Of a stretch of 64,000 bases of DNA, positions 41,291 to 56,566 are shown piece by piece. The DNA is from Siphonodentalium dalli (taxonomy: Eukaryota > Mollusca > Scaphopoda > Gadilida > Siphonodentaliidae): contig CP136063.1 in the NCBI GenBank assembly GCA_032622095.1, positions 273,041,426 through 273,105,425 on the forward strand, written 5' to 3'. A program made the translations under genes and the position numbers. How positions within the stretch are numbered: the stretch's first letter is position 1; each line of letters begins with the position of its first letter. Below the pieces are notes generated by a model, which saw nothing but the letters and a program-made list of their open reading frames with translations, ran no database searches and was not told where the DNA came from.

Positions 41291-42960
41291 GACGCTCTTT
41301 ATTTGTAACATACCAGGAAAAGACTAACAATGAACGCTCTTTATTTGTAACATACAAGGGATAGACTAACAATTTACGCTCTTTATTTGTAATATACCAT
41401 GAATAGACTAACAATGAACGTTCTTTATTTGTAACAAACCAGGAATAGACTAACTATGAGCGTTCTTTATTTGTAACATACCAGGAGTAAGACTAACAAT
41501 GAGCGTTCTTTATATGTAACATACCAGTAATATACTATCGATCAACGCTCTTTATATGTAACATACCAGGAGTAAGGCTAACAATGAGCGTTCTTTATTT
41601 TTAACATACCAGGAATAAGATTAACAATGAGCGATCTTTATTTGTAACATACCATGCATTTTCTAACAAGGAACGCTCTTTATTGGTAATATACAATGAG
41701 TAGAGTAACAATGAACGCTCTTTATGTGTAATAAACCAGGAATAAGACTAACAATGCACGATCATTATTTGTAACATACCATGAATATACTAACAAGGAA
41801 CGCTCTTTATTTGTAACATACCAGGAATAGACTAACAATGAGCGTTCTTTATTGGTAACATACCAGGAGTAAGACTAACAATGAACGCTCTTTATTTAAA
41901 ACATATCAGGAATAGACTAACAATGAGCGTTCTTTATTTGTAACATACAAGGAGTAAGACTAACAATGAACGCTCTTTATGTGTAACAAACCAGGAATAG
42001 ACTATATAACAATGAGCGTTATTTATTTGTAACAAACCAGGAATAGACTAACAATGAACGCTCTTTATTTTTAACATACAATGTGTAAGACTAACAATGA
42101 ACGCTCTTTATTTGTAACATACCAGGAATAAGACTAACAATGAACGATCTTTATTTGTAACATGCCATGAATATACTAACAAGGAACGCTCTTTATTTGT
42201 AACATACAATGATCAAGACTAACAATGAACGGTCTTTATTGGTAAAAAACAATACATAGACTAACAATGAACGCTCTTTATGTGTAACATACCAGGAATA
42301 AGACTACCAATGGACGTTCTTTGTCGGTTACATACCAGGAATAGACTAACAATAAACGCTCTTTGTTTGTAACATACCAGGAATAGACTAACAATGAACG
42401 CTCTTTATTTGTAACATACCAGGAATAAGACTAACAATGAATGATCTTTATTGGTAACATACCAGGAATAGACTAACAATGAACGCTCATTATTGGTTAT
42501 TTACCAGGAGGTGACTAACAGTGAACGCTCTTTATTTGTAACATACCATGAATAAGACTAACAATGGACGTTCTTTGTTGGTTACATACCAGGAATAGAC
42601 TAACAATGAACGCTCTTTATTTGTAACATACCAGGAATAAGACTAACAATGAGCGTTCTTTATTTGTAACATACCAGGAATAGACTAACAATGAACGCTC
42701 TTTATTTGTAACATACCAGGAATAGACTAACAATGGGCATTCTATATTGGTAACATACCAGGAGTAAGACTAACAATGAACGCTCTTTATTTGTAACATA
42801 CCAGGAATAGATTAGCAATGAACGCTCTTTATTTGTAACATATCAGGAATAGACAAACAATGAACGCTCTGTATTTGTAACATACCAGGAATAGATAAAC
42901 AATTAACGCTCTTTATTTGTAACATACCAGGAATAAGACTAACAATGAACGCTCATTATT

Positions 42961-43865
42961 GGTATGTGAATGATCTTTATTTGTAACATACCATGAATAA
43001 GACTAACAATGGACGTACTTTGTTGGTTACATACCAGGAATAAGACAGGCAATGAACGCTCTTTATTTGTAACATACCATGAATAAGACTAGCAATGGAC
43101 GTTCTTTGTTGGTTAAATACCAGGAATAAGACTAGCAATGAACGCTCTTTATTTGTAACATACCAGGAGTAAGACTAACAATGAACGCTCTTTATTGGTA
43201 ACATACCAGGAGTAAGACTAACAATGGACGTTCTTTGTTGGTTACATACCAGGGATAATACTAGCAATGAACGCTCTTTATTTGTAACATACCATGAATA
43301 AGACTAACAATGGACGTTCTTTGTTGGTTACATACCAGGAATAAGACTAGCAATGAACGCTCTTTATTTGTAACATATCAGGAGTAAGACTAACAATGAA
43401 CGCTCTTTATTTGTAACTTACCAAGAGTAAGACTAACAATGGACGTTATTTGTTGTTTACATACCAGGGATAAGACTAGCAATGAACGCTCTTTATTTGT
43501 AACATGCAATGAATAAGACTAACAATTGACGTTCTTTGTTGGTTACATACCAGAAATAAGACTAGCAATGAACGCTCTTTATTTTTAACATACCATGAAT
43601 AAGACTAACAATGGACGTTCTTTGTTGGTTACATACCAGGATTAAGACTAGCAATGAACGCTCTTTATTTGTAACATACAATGAGTAAGACTAACTATGA
43701 ACGCGCTTTATTTGTAACATACCAGGAATAAACCAACAATGGACGTTCTTTGTTGGTTACATACCAGGAATAGATTAACAGTGAACGCTCTTTATTTGTA
43801 ACATACCATGAATAAGACTAACAATGGACGTTCTTTGTTGGTTACATACCAGGAGTAAGACTATC
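42961..43865 (+). repeat. Alternating dimer domain 13 (B-half type, HOR2)
   Basis: Single half-monomer, GGGATAATACTAGC near 43253, and GGACGTTC where A-half domains have GGATGTTC. Confidence 0.85.
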
Positions 43866-44860
43866 AATGAGCGTTCTTTATTTGTAACATACAAGGAATA
43901 GACTAACAATGAACGCTCTTTATTAGTAACATACCAGGAATAAGACTAACAATGAGCGTTCGCTATTTGTAACATACCAGGAATAAGACTAACAATGAGC
44001 GTTCTTTATTTGTAACATACCATGACTAAGACTGACAATGAACGGTATTTATTGGTAACATACAATGAGTAGACTTACAATGAACGCTCTTTATGTGTAA
44101 CATACCAGGAATAAGACTAACAATGAACGATCTTTATTTGTAACATACCATGAATATACTAACGTGGAACGCTCTTTATTTCTAACATACCATGACTAAT
44201 ACTAACAATGAACGGTCTTATTTTTAACATACAATGAGTAAGACTAACATTGAACGCTCTGTATTTGTAACATACCACGAATAGACTAACAATGCACGCT
44301 CTTCAATTGTAACATACCAGGAATAGACTAACAATGAACGCTCTTTATTTGTAACATACCAGGAATAGACTAACAATGAACGCTCTTTATTTGTAACATA
44401 CCAGGGATAGACCAACAATTAACGCTCTTTATTTGTAATATACCATGAATAGACTAACAATGAACGTTCTTTATTTGTAACATACCATGAATAAACTAAC
44501 AATGAACGTTCTTTATTTGTAACATACCAGGAATAAGACAAACAATGAACGCTCTTTATTTGTAACATACCAGGAATAGTCTTACAATGAACGCTCTTTA
44601 TTTGTAACATAACATGAATAGACTAGCAATGAACGCTCTTTATTAGTAACATACCAGGAATATAATAACAATGAATGCTCTTTATTTGTAACATACCAGG
44701 AATAGACTAACAATGAACGCTCTTTATTTGGAACATACCATGAATAGACTAAAAATGAACGTTCTTTATTTGTAACATACCAGGAATAGAGTAACAATGA
44801 ACGCTCTTTATTTGTAACATACCAGGAATAGACTAACAATGAACGCTCTTTATTTGTAAC

Positions 44861-45283
44861 TTACCAGGAATAGACTAACAATGAACGTTCTTTATTTGTA
44901 ACATACCATGAATAGACTAACAACGAACGCTCTTTATTTGTAACATACCAGGAATAGACTAGCAATGAACGCTCTTTATTTGTAACATACCAGGAATATA
45001 CTAACAATGATCGTTCTTTATTTGTAACATACCATGAATATACTAGCAATGAGCGTTCTTTATTTGTAACATACCAGGAATAGACTAACAATGAACGCTC
45101 TTTATTTGTAACACACCAGGAATAGACTAACAATGAGCGTTCTTTATTTGTAACATACCAGGAATAGACTAACAATGAACGCTCTTTATTTGTAACATAC
45201 CAGGAATAGACTAACAATGAGCATTCTGTGTTGGTTACATACCACGAATAAGACGAGCAATGAACGCACTTTATTTGTAACAT
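44861..45283 (-). other. Open frame of 140 codons in the B half, probably not a gene
   Basis: Starts at an ATG in the same variant monomer (GAACGCACTTTATTTG) that opens the frames at 28520 and 24830, then runs through nine 14-residue units. One unit reads WCVTNKERS because of TAACACACC near 45111. The copy in HOR4 is 62920..63342. HOR1 and HOR3 lack this form because of their junctions. I see no upstream promoter that differs from ordinary satellite. Confidence 0.3.
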
Positions 45284-45440
45284 ACCAGGAATAGATTAGC
45301 AATGAACGCTCTTTATTTGTAACATACCAGGAATAGACTAACAATGAACGCTCTGTATTTGTAACATACCAGGAATAGATAAACAATTAACGCTCTTTAT
45401 TTGTAACATACCAGGAATAAGACTAACAATGAACGCTCAT

Positions 45441-45610
45441 TATTGGTATGTGAATGATCTTTATTTGTAACATACCATGATTAAGACTAACAATGGACGT
45501 ACTTTGTTGGTTACATACCAGGAATAAGACAGGCAATGAACGCTCTTTATTTGTAACATACCATGAATAAGACTAGCAATGGACGTTCTTTGTTGGTTAA
45601 ATACCAGGAA
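45441..45610 (+). repeat. Alternating dimer domain 14 (short, at the HOR2/HOR3 seam)
   Basis: Only about 170 bp before the seam GGTTAAATACC. It reads CATGATTAAGAC as in domains 2 to 7, unlike the CATGAATAAGAC of domains 9 to 13. Confidence 0.8.
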
Positions 45611-46455
45611 TAAGACTAACAATGAGCGTTCGCTATTTGTAACATACCAGGGATAGACCAACAATTAACGCTCTTTATTTGTAATATACCATGAATAAAC
45701 TAACAATGAACGTTCTTTATTTGTAACATACCAGGAATAAGACAAACAATGAACGCTCTTTATTTGTAACATACCAGGAATAGACTTACAATGAACGCTC
45801 TTCATTTGTAACATAACATGAATAGACTAGCAATGAACGCTCTTTATTAGTAACATACCAGGAATATAATAACAATGAATGCTCTTTATTTGTAACATAC
45901 CAGGAATAGACTAACAATGAACGCTCTTTATTTGGAACATACCATGAATAGACTAAAAATGAACGTTCTTTATTTGTAACATACCAGGAATAGAGTAACA
46001 ATGAACGCTCTTTATTTGTAACATACCAGGAATAGACTAACAATGAACGCTCTTTATTTGTAACTTACCAGGGATAGACTAACAATGAACGTTCTTTATT
46101 TGTAACAAACCAGGAATAGACTAACAATGAGCGTTCTTTATTTGTAGCATATTAGGAGTAAGACTAACAATGAAAGTTCTTTATTTTTAACATACAATGA
46201 GTAAGACTAACAATGAACGCTCTATATTTGTAACATACCAGGCATAAGACTAACAATGAACGATCTTTATTTGTAACATACCATGAATATATTAACAATG
46301 AACGCTTTTTATGTGTATCATACCAGGAATAAGACTAACAATGAACGCTCTTTATTTGTAACATACCATGAATAAGAATAACAATGGACGGTCTGTATTT
46401 GTAACATACCACGAATAGACTAACAATGAACGCTCTTTAATTGTAACATACCAGG

Positions 46456-46509
46456 ATTAATAACGCTGCACCAGCTCACAAAGAAACCATCCAACAATAA
46501 AGACCAATG
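46456..46509 (+). repeat. Non-satellite insert, A type (HOR3)
   Basis: 54-bp allele, the same as at 35893 and exactly 10,563 bp after it. It confirms that HOR3 repeats HOR2 rather than HOR1. Confidence 0.9.
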
Positions 46510-48090
46510 AACGCTCTTTATTTGTAACATACCAGGAATAGACTAACAATGAACGCTCTTTATTTGTAACATACCAGGGATAGACTAACAATTTACGCTC
46601 TTTATTTGTAATATACCATGAATAGACTAACAATGAACGTTCTTTATTTGTAACAAACCAGGAATAGACTAACTATGAGCGTTCTTTATTTGTAACATAC
46701 CAGGAGTAAGACTAACAATGAGCGTTCTTTATATGTAACATACCAGTAATATACTATCGATCAACGCTCTTTATATGTAACATACCAGGAGTAAGGCTAA
46801 CAATGAGCGTTCTTTATTTTTAACATACCATGAATAAGATTAACAATGAGCGATCTTTATTTGTAACATACCATGCATTTTCTAACAAGGAACGCTCTTT
46901 ATTGGTAATATACAATGAGTAGAGTAACAATGAACGCTCTTTATGTGTAATAAACCAGGAATAAGACTAACAATGCACGATCATTATTTGTAACATACCA
47001 TGAATATACTAACAAGGAACGCTCTTTATTTGTAACATACCAGGAATAGACTAACAATGAGCGTTCTTTATTGGTAACATACCAGGAGTAAGACTAACAA
47101 TGAACGCTCTTTATTTAAAACATATCAGGAATAGACTAACAATGAGCGTTCTTTATTTGTAACATACAAGGAGTAAGACTAACAATGAACGCTCTTTATT
47201 TGTAACAAACCAGGAATAGACTATATAACAATGAGCGTTATTTATTTGTAACAAACCAGGAATAGACTAACAATGAACGCTCTTTATTTTTAACATACAA
47301 TGTGTAAGACTAACAATGAACGCTCTTTATTTGTAACATACCAGGAATAAGACTAACAATGAACGATCTTTATTTGTAACATGCCATGAATATACTAACA
47401 AGGAACGCTCTTTATTTGTAACATACAATGATCAAGACTAACAATGAACGGTCTTTATTGGTAACAAACTATACATAGACTAACAATGAACGCTCTTTAT
47501 GTGTAACGTACCAGGAATATACTAGCAATGAACGCTCTTTGTTTGTAACATACCATGAATAGACTAGCAATGAACGCTTTTTATTTGTTACATACAAGTA
47601 ATAGACTAAAAATGAGCGTTCGTTATTTGTAACATACAATGAATAGACTAACAATGAACGCTCTTTATTTGTAACATACCAGGAATAGACTAGCAATGAA
47701 CGCTCTTTATGTGTAACATACCAGGAATATACTAACAATGATCGTTCTTTATTTGTAACATACCATGAATAGACTAACAATGAGCGTTCTTTATTTGTAA
47801 CATACCAGGAATAGACTAACAATGAACGCTCTTTATTTGTAACATACCAGGAATAGACTAACAATGAGCATTCTGTGTTGGTTACATACCACGAATAAGA
47901 CGAGCAATGAACGCACTTTATTTGTAACATACCAGGAATAGATTAGCAATGAACGCTCTTTATTTGTAACATACCAGGAATAGACAAACAATGAACGCTC
48001 TGTATTTGTAACATACCAGGAATAGATAAACAATTAACGCTCTTTATTTGTAACATACCAGGAATAAGACTAACAATGAACGCTCATTAT

Positions 48091-49070
48091 TGGTATGTGA
48101 ATGATCTTTATTTGTAACATACCAGGAATAAGACTAACAATGAACGCTCATTATTGGTATGTGAATGATCTTTATTTGTAACATACCATGAATAAGACTA
48201 ACAATGGACGTACTTTGTTGGTTACATACCAGGAATAAGACAGGCAATGAACGCTCTTTATTTGTAACATACCATGAATAAGACTAGCAATGGACGTTCT
48301 TTGTTGGTTAAATACCAGGAATAAGACTAGCAATGAACGCTCTTTATTTGTAACATACCAGGAGTAAGACTAACAATGAACGCTCTTTATTGGTAACATA
48401 CCAGGAGTAAGACTAACAATGGACGTTCTTTGTTGGTTACATACCAGGGATAAGACTAGCAATGAACGCTCTTTATTTGTAACATACCATGAATAAGACT
48501 AACAATGGACGTTCTTTGTTGGTTACATACCAGGAATAAGACTAGCAATGAACGCTCTTTATTTGTAACATATCAGGAGTAAGACTAACAATGAACGCTC
48601 TTTATTTGTAACTTACCAAGAGTAAGACTAACAATGGACGTTATTTGTTGTTTACATACCAGGGATAAGACTAGCAATGAACGCTCTTTATTTGTAACAT
48701 GCAATGAATAAGACTAACAATTGACGTTCTTTGTTGGTTACATACCAGAAATAAGACTAGCAATGAACGCTCTTTATTTTTAACATACCATGAATAAGAC
48801 TAACAATGGACGTTCTTTGTTGGTTACATACCAGGATTAAGACTAGCAATGAACGCTCTTTATTTGTAACATACAATGAGTAAGACTAACTATGAACGCG
48901 CTTTATTTGTAACATACCAGGAATAAACCAACAATGGATGTTCTTTGTTGGTTACATACCAGGAATAGATTAACAGTGAACGCTCTTTATTTGTAACATA
49001 CCATGAATAAGACTAACAATGGACGTTCTTTGTTGGTTACATACCAGGAGTAAGACTATCAATGAGCGTT
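48091..49070 (+). repeat. Alternating dimer domain 15 (A-half type, HOR3)
   Basis: 10,563 bp after domain 12, with the double half-monomer and GGATGTTC near 48937. Confidence 0.85.
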
Positions 49071-51798
49071 CTTTATTTGTAACATACAAGGAATAGACTA
49101 ACAATGAACGCTCTTTATTAGTAACATACCAGGAATAAGACTAACAATGAGCGTTCGCTATTTGTAACATACCAGGAATAAGACTAACAATGAGCGTTCT
49201 TTATTTGTAACATACCATGACTAAGACTGACAATGAACGGTATTTATTGGTAACATACAATGAGTAGACTTACAATGAACGCTCTTTATGTGTAACATAC
49301 CAGGAATAAGACTAACAATGAACGATCTTTATTTGTAACATACCATGAATATACTAACGTGGAACGCTCTTTATTTCTAACATACCATGACTAATACTAA
49401 CAATGAACGGTCTTATTTTTAACATACAATGAGTAAGACTAACATTGAACGCTCTGTATTTGTAACATACCACGAATAGACTAACAATGCACGCTCTTCA
49501 ATTGTAACATACCAGGAATAGACTAACAATGAACGCTCTTTATTTGTAACATACCAGGAATAGACTAACAATGAACGCTCTTTATTTGTAACATACCAGG
49601 GATAGACCAACAATTAACGCTCTTTATTTGTAATATACCATGAATAGACTAACAATGAACGTTCTTTATTTGTAACATACCATGAATAAACTAACAATGA
49701 ACGTTCTTTATTTGTAACATACCAGGAATAAGACAAACAATGAACGCTCTTTATTTGTAACATACCAGGAATAGTCTTACAATGAACGCTCTTTATTTGT
49801 AACATAACATGAATAGACTAGCAATGAACGCTCTTTATTAGTAACATACCAGGAATATAATAACAATGAATGCTCTTTATTTGTAACATACCAGGAATAG
49901 ACTAACAATGAACGCTCTTTATTTGGAACATACCATGAATAGACTAAAAATGAACGTTCTTTATTTGTAACATACCAGGAATAGAGTAACAATGAACGCT
50001 CTTTATTTGTAACATACCAGGAATAGACTAACAATGAACGCTCTTTATTTGTAACTTACCAGGAATAGACTAACAATGAACGTTCTTTATTTGTAACATA
50101 CCATGAATAGACTAACAACGAACGCTCTTTATTTGTAACATACCAGGAATAGACTAGCAATGAACGCTCTTTATTTGTAACATACCAGGAATATACTAAC
50201 AATGATCGTTCTTCATTTGTAACATACCATGAATATACTAGCAATGAGCGTTCTTTATTTGTAACATACCAGGAATAGACTAACAATGAACGCTCTTTAT
50301 TTGTAACATACCAGGAATAGACTAACAATGAGCGTTCTTTATTTGTAACATACCAGGAATAGACTAACAATGAACGCTCTTTATTAGTAACATACCAGGA
50401 ATAAGACTAACAATGAGCGTTCGCTATTTGTAACATACCAGGAATAAGACTAACAATGAGCGTTCTTTATTTGTAACATACCATGACTAAGACTGACAAT
50501 GCACGGTATTTATTGGTAACTTACAATGAGTAGACTTACAATGAACGCTCTTTATGTGTAACATACCAGGAATAAGACTAACAATGAACGATCTTTATTT
50601 GTAACATACCATGAATATACTAACAAGGAACGCTCTTTATTTCTAACATACCATGACTAATACTAACAATGAACGGTCTTATTTTTAACATACAATGAGT
50701 AAGACTAACATTGAACGCTCTGTATTTGTAACATACCAGGAATAAGACTAACAATGAACGCTCTTTATTTGTAACATACCATGAACAAGAATAACAATGG
50801 ACGATCTTTATTTGTAACATACCACGAATAGACTAACAATGAACGCTCTTCAATTGTAACATACCAGGAATAGACTAACAATGAACGCTCTTTATTTGTA
50901 ACATACCAGGAATAGACTAACAATGAACGCTCTTTATTTGTAACATACCAGGGATAGACCAACAATTAACGCTCTTTATTTGTAATATACCATGAATAGA
51001 CTAACAATGAACGTTCTTTATTTGTAACATACCATGAATAAACTAACAATGAACGTTCTTTATTTGTAACATACCAGGAATAAGACAAACAATGAACGCT
51101 CTTTATTTGTAACATACCAGGAATAGTCTTACAATGAACGCTCTTTATTTGTAACATAACATGAATAGACTAGCAATGAACGCTCTTTATTAGTAACATA
51201 CCAGGAATATAATAACAATGAATGCTCTTTATTTGTAACATACCAGGAATAGACTAACAATGAACGCTCTTTATTTGGAACATACCATGAATAGACTAAA
51301 AATGAACGTTCTTTATTTGTAACATACCAGGAATAGAGTAACAATGAACGCTCTTTATTTGTAACATACCAGGAATAGACTAACAATGAACGCTCTTTAT
51401 TTGTAACTTACCAGGAATAGACTAACAATGAACGTTCTTTATTTGTAACATACCAAGAATAGACTAACAATGAGCGTTCTTTATTTGTAGCATATTAGGA
51501 CTAAGACTAACAATGAAAGTTCTTTATTTTTAACATACAATGAGTAAGACTAACAATGAACGCTCTATATTTGTAACATACCAGGCATAAGACTAACAAT
51601 GAACGATCTTTATTTGTAACATACCATGAATATATTAACAATGAACGCTTTTTATGTGTATCATACCAGGAATAAGACTAACAATGAACGCTCTTTATTT
51701 GTAACATACCATGAATAAGAATAACAATGGACGGTCTTTATTTGTAACATACCACGACTAGACTAACAATGAACGCTCTTTAATTGTAACATACCAGG

Positions 51799-51853
51799 AT
51801 TAATAACGCTGCACCAGCTCACAAAAGAAACCATCCAACAATAAAGACCAATG
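51799..51853 (+). repeat. Non-satellite insert, B type (HOR3)
   Basis: 55-bp allele, exactly 10,563 bp after the HOR2 B-type copy, with the same flanks (CACGACTAGAC upstream, CAGGAAAAGAC downstream). Confidence 0.9.
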
Positions 51854-53523
51854 GACGCTCTTTATTTGTAACATACCAGGAAAAGACTAACAATGAACGC
51901 TCTTTATTTGTAACATACAAGGGATAGACTAACAATTTACGCTCTTTATTTGTAATATACCATGAATAGACTAACAATGAACGTTCTTTATTTGTAACAA
52001 ACCAGGAATAGACTAACTATGAGCGTTCTTTATTTGTAACATACCAGGAGTAAGACTAACAATGAGCGTTCTTTATATGTAACATACCAGTAATATACTA
52101 TCGATCAACGCTCTTTATATGTAACATACCAGGAGTAAGGCTAACAATGAGCGTTCTTTATTTTTAACATACCAGGAATAAGATTAACAATGAGCGATCT
52201 TTATTTGTAACATACCATGCATTTTCTAACAAGGAACGCTCTTTATTGGTAATATACAATGAGTAGAGTAACAATGAACGCTCTTTATGTGTAATAAACC
52301 AGGAATAAGACTAACAATGCACGATCATTATTTGTAACATACCATGAATATACTAACAAGGAACGCTCTTTATTTGTAACATACCAGGAATAGACTAACA
52401 ATGAGCGTTCTTTATTGGTAACATACCAGGAGTAAGACTAACAATGAACGCTCTTTATTTAAAACATATCAGGAATAGACTAACAATGAGCGTTCTTTAT
52501 TTGTAACATACAAGGAGTAAGACTAACAATGAACGCTCTTTATGTGTAACAAACCAGGAATAGACTATATAACAATGAGCGTTATTTATTTGTAACAAAC
52601 CAGGAATAGACTAACAATGAACGCTCTTTATTTTTAACATACAATGTGTAAGACTAACAATGAACGCTCTTTATTTGTAACATACCAGGAATAAGACTAA
52701 CAATGAACGATCTTTATTTGTAACATGCCATGAATATACTAACAAGGAACGCTCTTTATTTGTAACATACAATGATCAAGACTAACAATGAACGGTCTTT
52801 ATTGGTAAAAAACAATACATAGACTAACAATGAACGCTCTTTATGTGTAACATACCAGGAATAAGACTACCAATGGACGTTCTTTGTCGGTTACATACCA
52901 GGAATAGACTAACAATAAACGCTCTTTGTTTGTAACATACCAGGAATAGACTAACAATGAACGCTCTTTATTTGTAACATACCAGGAATAAGACTAACAA
53001 TGAATGATCTTTATTGGTAACATACCAGGAATAGACTAACAATGAACGCTCATTATTGGTTATTTACCAGGAGGTGACTAACAGTGAACGCTCTTTATTT
53101 GTAACATACCATGAATAAGACTAACAATGGACGTTCTTTGTTGGTTACATACCAGGAATAGACTAACAATGAACGCTCTTTATTTGTAACATACCAGGAA
53201 TAAGACTAACAATGAGCGTTCTTTATTTGTAACATACCAGGAATAGACTAACAATGAACGCTCTTTATTTGTAACATACCAGGAATAGACTAACAATGGG
53301 CATTCTATATTGGTAACATACCAGGAGTAAGACTAACAATGAACGCTCTTTATTTGTAACATACCAGGAATAGATTAGCAATGAACGCTCTTTATTTGTA
53401 ACATATCAGGAATAGACAAACAATGAACGCTCTGTATTTGTAACATACCAGGAATAGATAAACAATTAACGCTCTTTATTTGTAACATACCAGGAATAAG
53501 ACTAACAATGAACGCTCATTATT

Positions 53524-54428
53524 GGTATGTGAATGATCTTTATTTGTAACATACCATGAATAAGACTAACAATGGACGTACTTTGTTGGTTACATACCAG
53601 GAATAAGACAGGCAATGAACGCTCTTTATTTGTAACATACCATGAATAAGACTAGCAATGGACGTTCTTTGTTGGTTAAATACCAGGAATAAGACTAGCA
53701 ATGAACGCTCTTTATTTGTAACATACCAGGAGTAAGACTAACAATGAACGCTCTTTATTGGTAACATACCAGGAGTAAGACTAACAATGGACGTTCTTTG
53801 TTGGTTACATACCAGGGATAATACTAGCAATGAACGCTCTTTATTTGTAACATACCATGAATAAGACTAACAATGGACGTTCTTTGTTGGTTACATACCA
53901 GGAATAAGACTAGCAATGAACGCTCTTTATTTGTAACATATCAGGAGTAAGACTAACAATGAACGCTCTTTATTTGTAACTTACCAAGAGTAAGACTAAC
54001 AATGGACGTTATTTGTTGTTTACATACCAGGGATAAGACTAGCAATGAACGCTCTTTATTTGTAACATGCAATGAATAAGACTAACAATTGACGTTCTTT
54101 GTTGGTTACATACCAGAAATAAGACTAGCAATGAACGCTCTTTATTTTTAACATACCATGAATAAGACTAACAATGGACGTTCTTTGTTGGTTACATACC
54201 AGGATTAAGACTAGCAATGAACGCTCTTTATTTGTAACATACAATGAGTAAGACTAACTATGAACGCGCTTTATTTGTAACATACCAGGAATAAACCAAC
54301 AATGGACGTTCTTTGTTGGTTACATACCAGGAATAGATTAACAGTGAACGCTCTTTATTTGTAACATACCATGAATAAGACTAACAATGGACGTTCTTTG
54401 TTGGTTACATACCAGGAGTAAGACTATC
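53524..54428 (+). repeat. Alternating dimer domain 16 (B-half type, HOR3)
   Basis: 10,563 bp after domain 13, with GGGATAATACTAGC near 53816. Confidence 0.85.
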
Positions 54429-55586
54429 AATGAGCGTTCTTTATTTGTAACATACAAGGAATAGACTAACAATGAACGCTCTTTATTAGTAACATACCAG
54501 GAATAAGACTAACAATGAGCGTTCGCTATTTGTAACATACCAGGAATAAGACTAACAATGAGCGTTCTTTATTTGTAACATACCATGACTAAGACTGACA
54601 ATGAACGGTATTTATTGGTAACATACAATGAGTAGACTTACAATGAACGCTCTTTATGTGTAACATACCAGGAATAAGACTAACAATGAACGATCTTTAT
54701 TTGTAACATACCATGAATATACTAACGTGGAACGCTCTTTATTTCTAACATACCATGACTAATACTAACAATGAACGGTCTTATTTTTAACATACAATGA
54801 GTAAGACTAACATTGAACGCTCTGTATTTGTAACATACCACGAATAGACTAACAATGCACGCTCTTCAATTGTAACATACCAGGAATAGACTAACAATGA
54901 ACGCTCTTTATTTGTAACATACCAGGAATAGACTAACAATGAACGCTCTTTATTTGTAACATACCAGGGATAGACCAACAATTAACGCTCTTTATTTGTA
55001 ATATACCATGAATAGACTAACAATGAACGTTCTTTATTTGTAACATACCATGAATAAACTAACAATGAACGTTCTTTATTTGTAACATACCAGGAATAAG
55101 ACAAACAATGAACGCTCTTTATTTGTAACATACCAGGAATAGTCTTACAATGAACGCTCTTTATTTGTAACATAACATGAATAGACTAGCAATGAACGCT
55201 CTTTATTAGTAACATACCAGGAATATAATAACAATGAATGCTCTTTATTTGTAACATACCAGGAATAGACTAACAATGAACGCTCTTTATTTGGAACATA
55301 CCATGAATAGACTAAAAATGAACGTTCTTTATTTGTAACATACCAGGAATAGACTAACAATGAGCATTCTGTGTTGGTTACATACCACGAATAAGACGAG
55401 CAATGAACGCACTTTATTTGTAACATACCAGGAATAGATTAGCAATGAACGCTCTTTATTTGTAACATACCAGGAATAGACAAACAATGAACGCTCTGTA
55501 TTTGTAACATACCAGGAATAGATAAACAATTAACGCTCTTTATTTGTAACATACCAGGAATAAGACTAACAATGAACGCTCATTAT

Positions 55587-56566
55587 TGGTATGTGAATGA
55601 TCTTTATTTGTAACATACCAGGAATAAGACTAACAATGAACGCTCATTATTGGTATGTGAATGATCTTTATTTGTAACATACCATGAATAAGACTAACAA
55701 TGGACGTACTTTGTTGGTTACATACCAGGAATAAGACAGGCAATGAACGCTCTTTATTTGTAACATACCATGAATAAGACTAGCAATGGACGTTCTTTGT
55801 TGGTTAAATACCAGGAATAAGACTAGCAATGAACGCTCTTTATTTGTAACATACCAGGAGTAAGACTAACAATGAACGCTCTTTATTGGTAACATACCAG
55901 GAGTAAGACTAACAATGGACGTTCTTTGTTGGTTACATACCAGGGATAAGACTAGCAATGAACGCTCTTTATTTGTAACATACCATGAATAAGACTAACA
56001 ATGGACGTTCTTTGTTGGTTACATACCAGGAATAAGACTAGCAATGAACGCTCTTTATTTGTAACATATCAGGAGTAAGACTAACAATGAACGCTCTTTA
56101 TTTGTAACTTACCAAGAGTAAGACTAACAATGGACGTTATTTGTTGTTTACATACCAGGGATAAGACTAGCAATGAACGCTCTTTATTTGTAACATGCAA
56201 TGAATAAGACTAACAATTGACGTTCTTTGTTGGTTACATACCAGAAATAAGACTAGCAATGAACGCTCTTTATTTTTAACATACCATGAATAAGACTAAC
56301 AATGGACGTTCTTTGTTGGTTACATACCAGGATTAAGACTAGCAATGAACGCTCTTTATTTGTAACATACAATGAGTAAGACTAACTATGAACGCGCTTT
56401 ATTTGTAACATACCAGGAATAAACCAACAATGGATGTTCTTTGTTGGTTACATACCAGGAATAGATTAACAGTGAACGCTCTTTATTTGTAACATACCAT
56501 GAATAAGACTAACAATGGACGTTCTTTGTTGGTTACATACCAGGAGTAAGACTATCAATGAGCGTT
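55587..56566 (+). repeat. Alternating dimer domain 17 (A-half type, HOR4)
   Basis: 7,496 bp after domain 15. Its position just 230 bp after the 55353 junction shows how much of the A half is missing upstream. Confidence 0.85.

Larger units (their letters stand above)
34990..45594 (+). repeat. Higher-order unit HOR2 (most complete A+B copy)
   Basis: A half 34990..40332 and B half 40333..45594. The halves are related at a shift of 5,343 bp before, and 5,368 bp after, a 25-bp offset change. Inserts sit at 35893 (A) and 41236 (B). The start is a seam where GGTTAAATACC of a dimer-type monomer runs into GAGCGTTCGCTATTTG and then CAGGGATAGACC. Just after the seam this unit has one 42-bp monomer (about 35088..35129) that HOR3 and HOR5 lack. 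Private variants include CAACGAG near 38312 and ATGTTTAAC near 39991. Confidence 0.9.
45595..55353 (+). repeat. Higher-order unit HOR3 (B half missing its end)
   Basis: Matches HOR2 at offset 10,605 before and 10,563 after the 42-bp indel near 45690. Landmarks are the inserts at 46456 (A) and 51799 (B). A half 45595..50895, B half from 50896. At 55353 the sequence leaves the HOR2 path (HOR2 reads AATAGAGTAAC at 44784; here AATAGACTAAC) and continues as the equivalent of 47855 onward, which is inside an A half. Confidence 0.9.
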
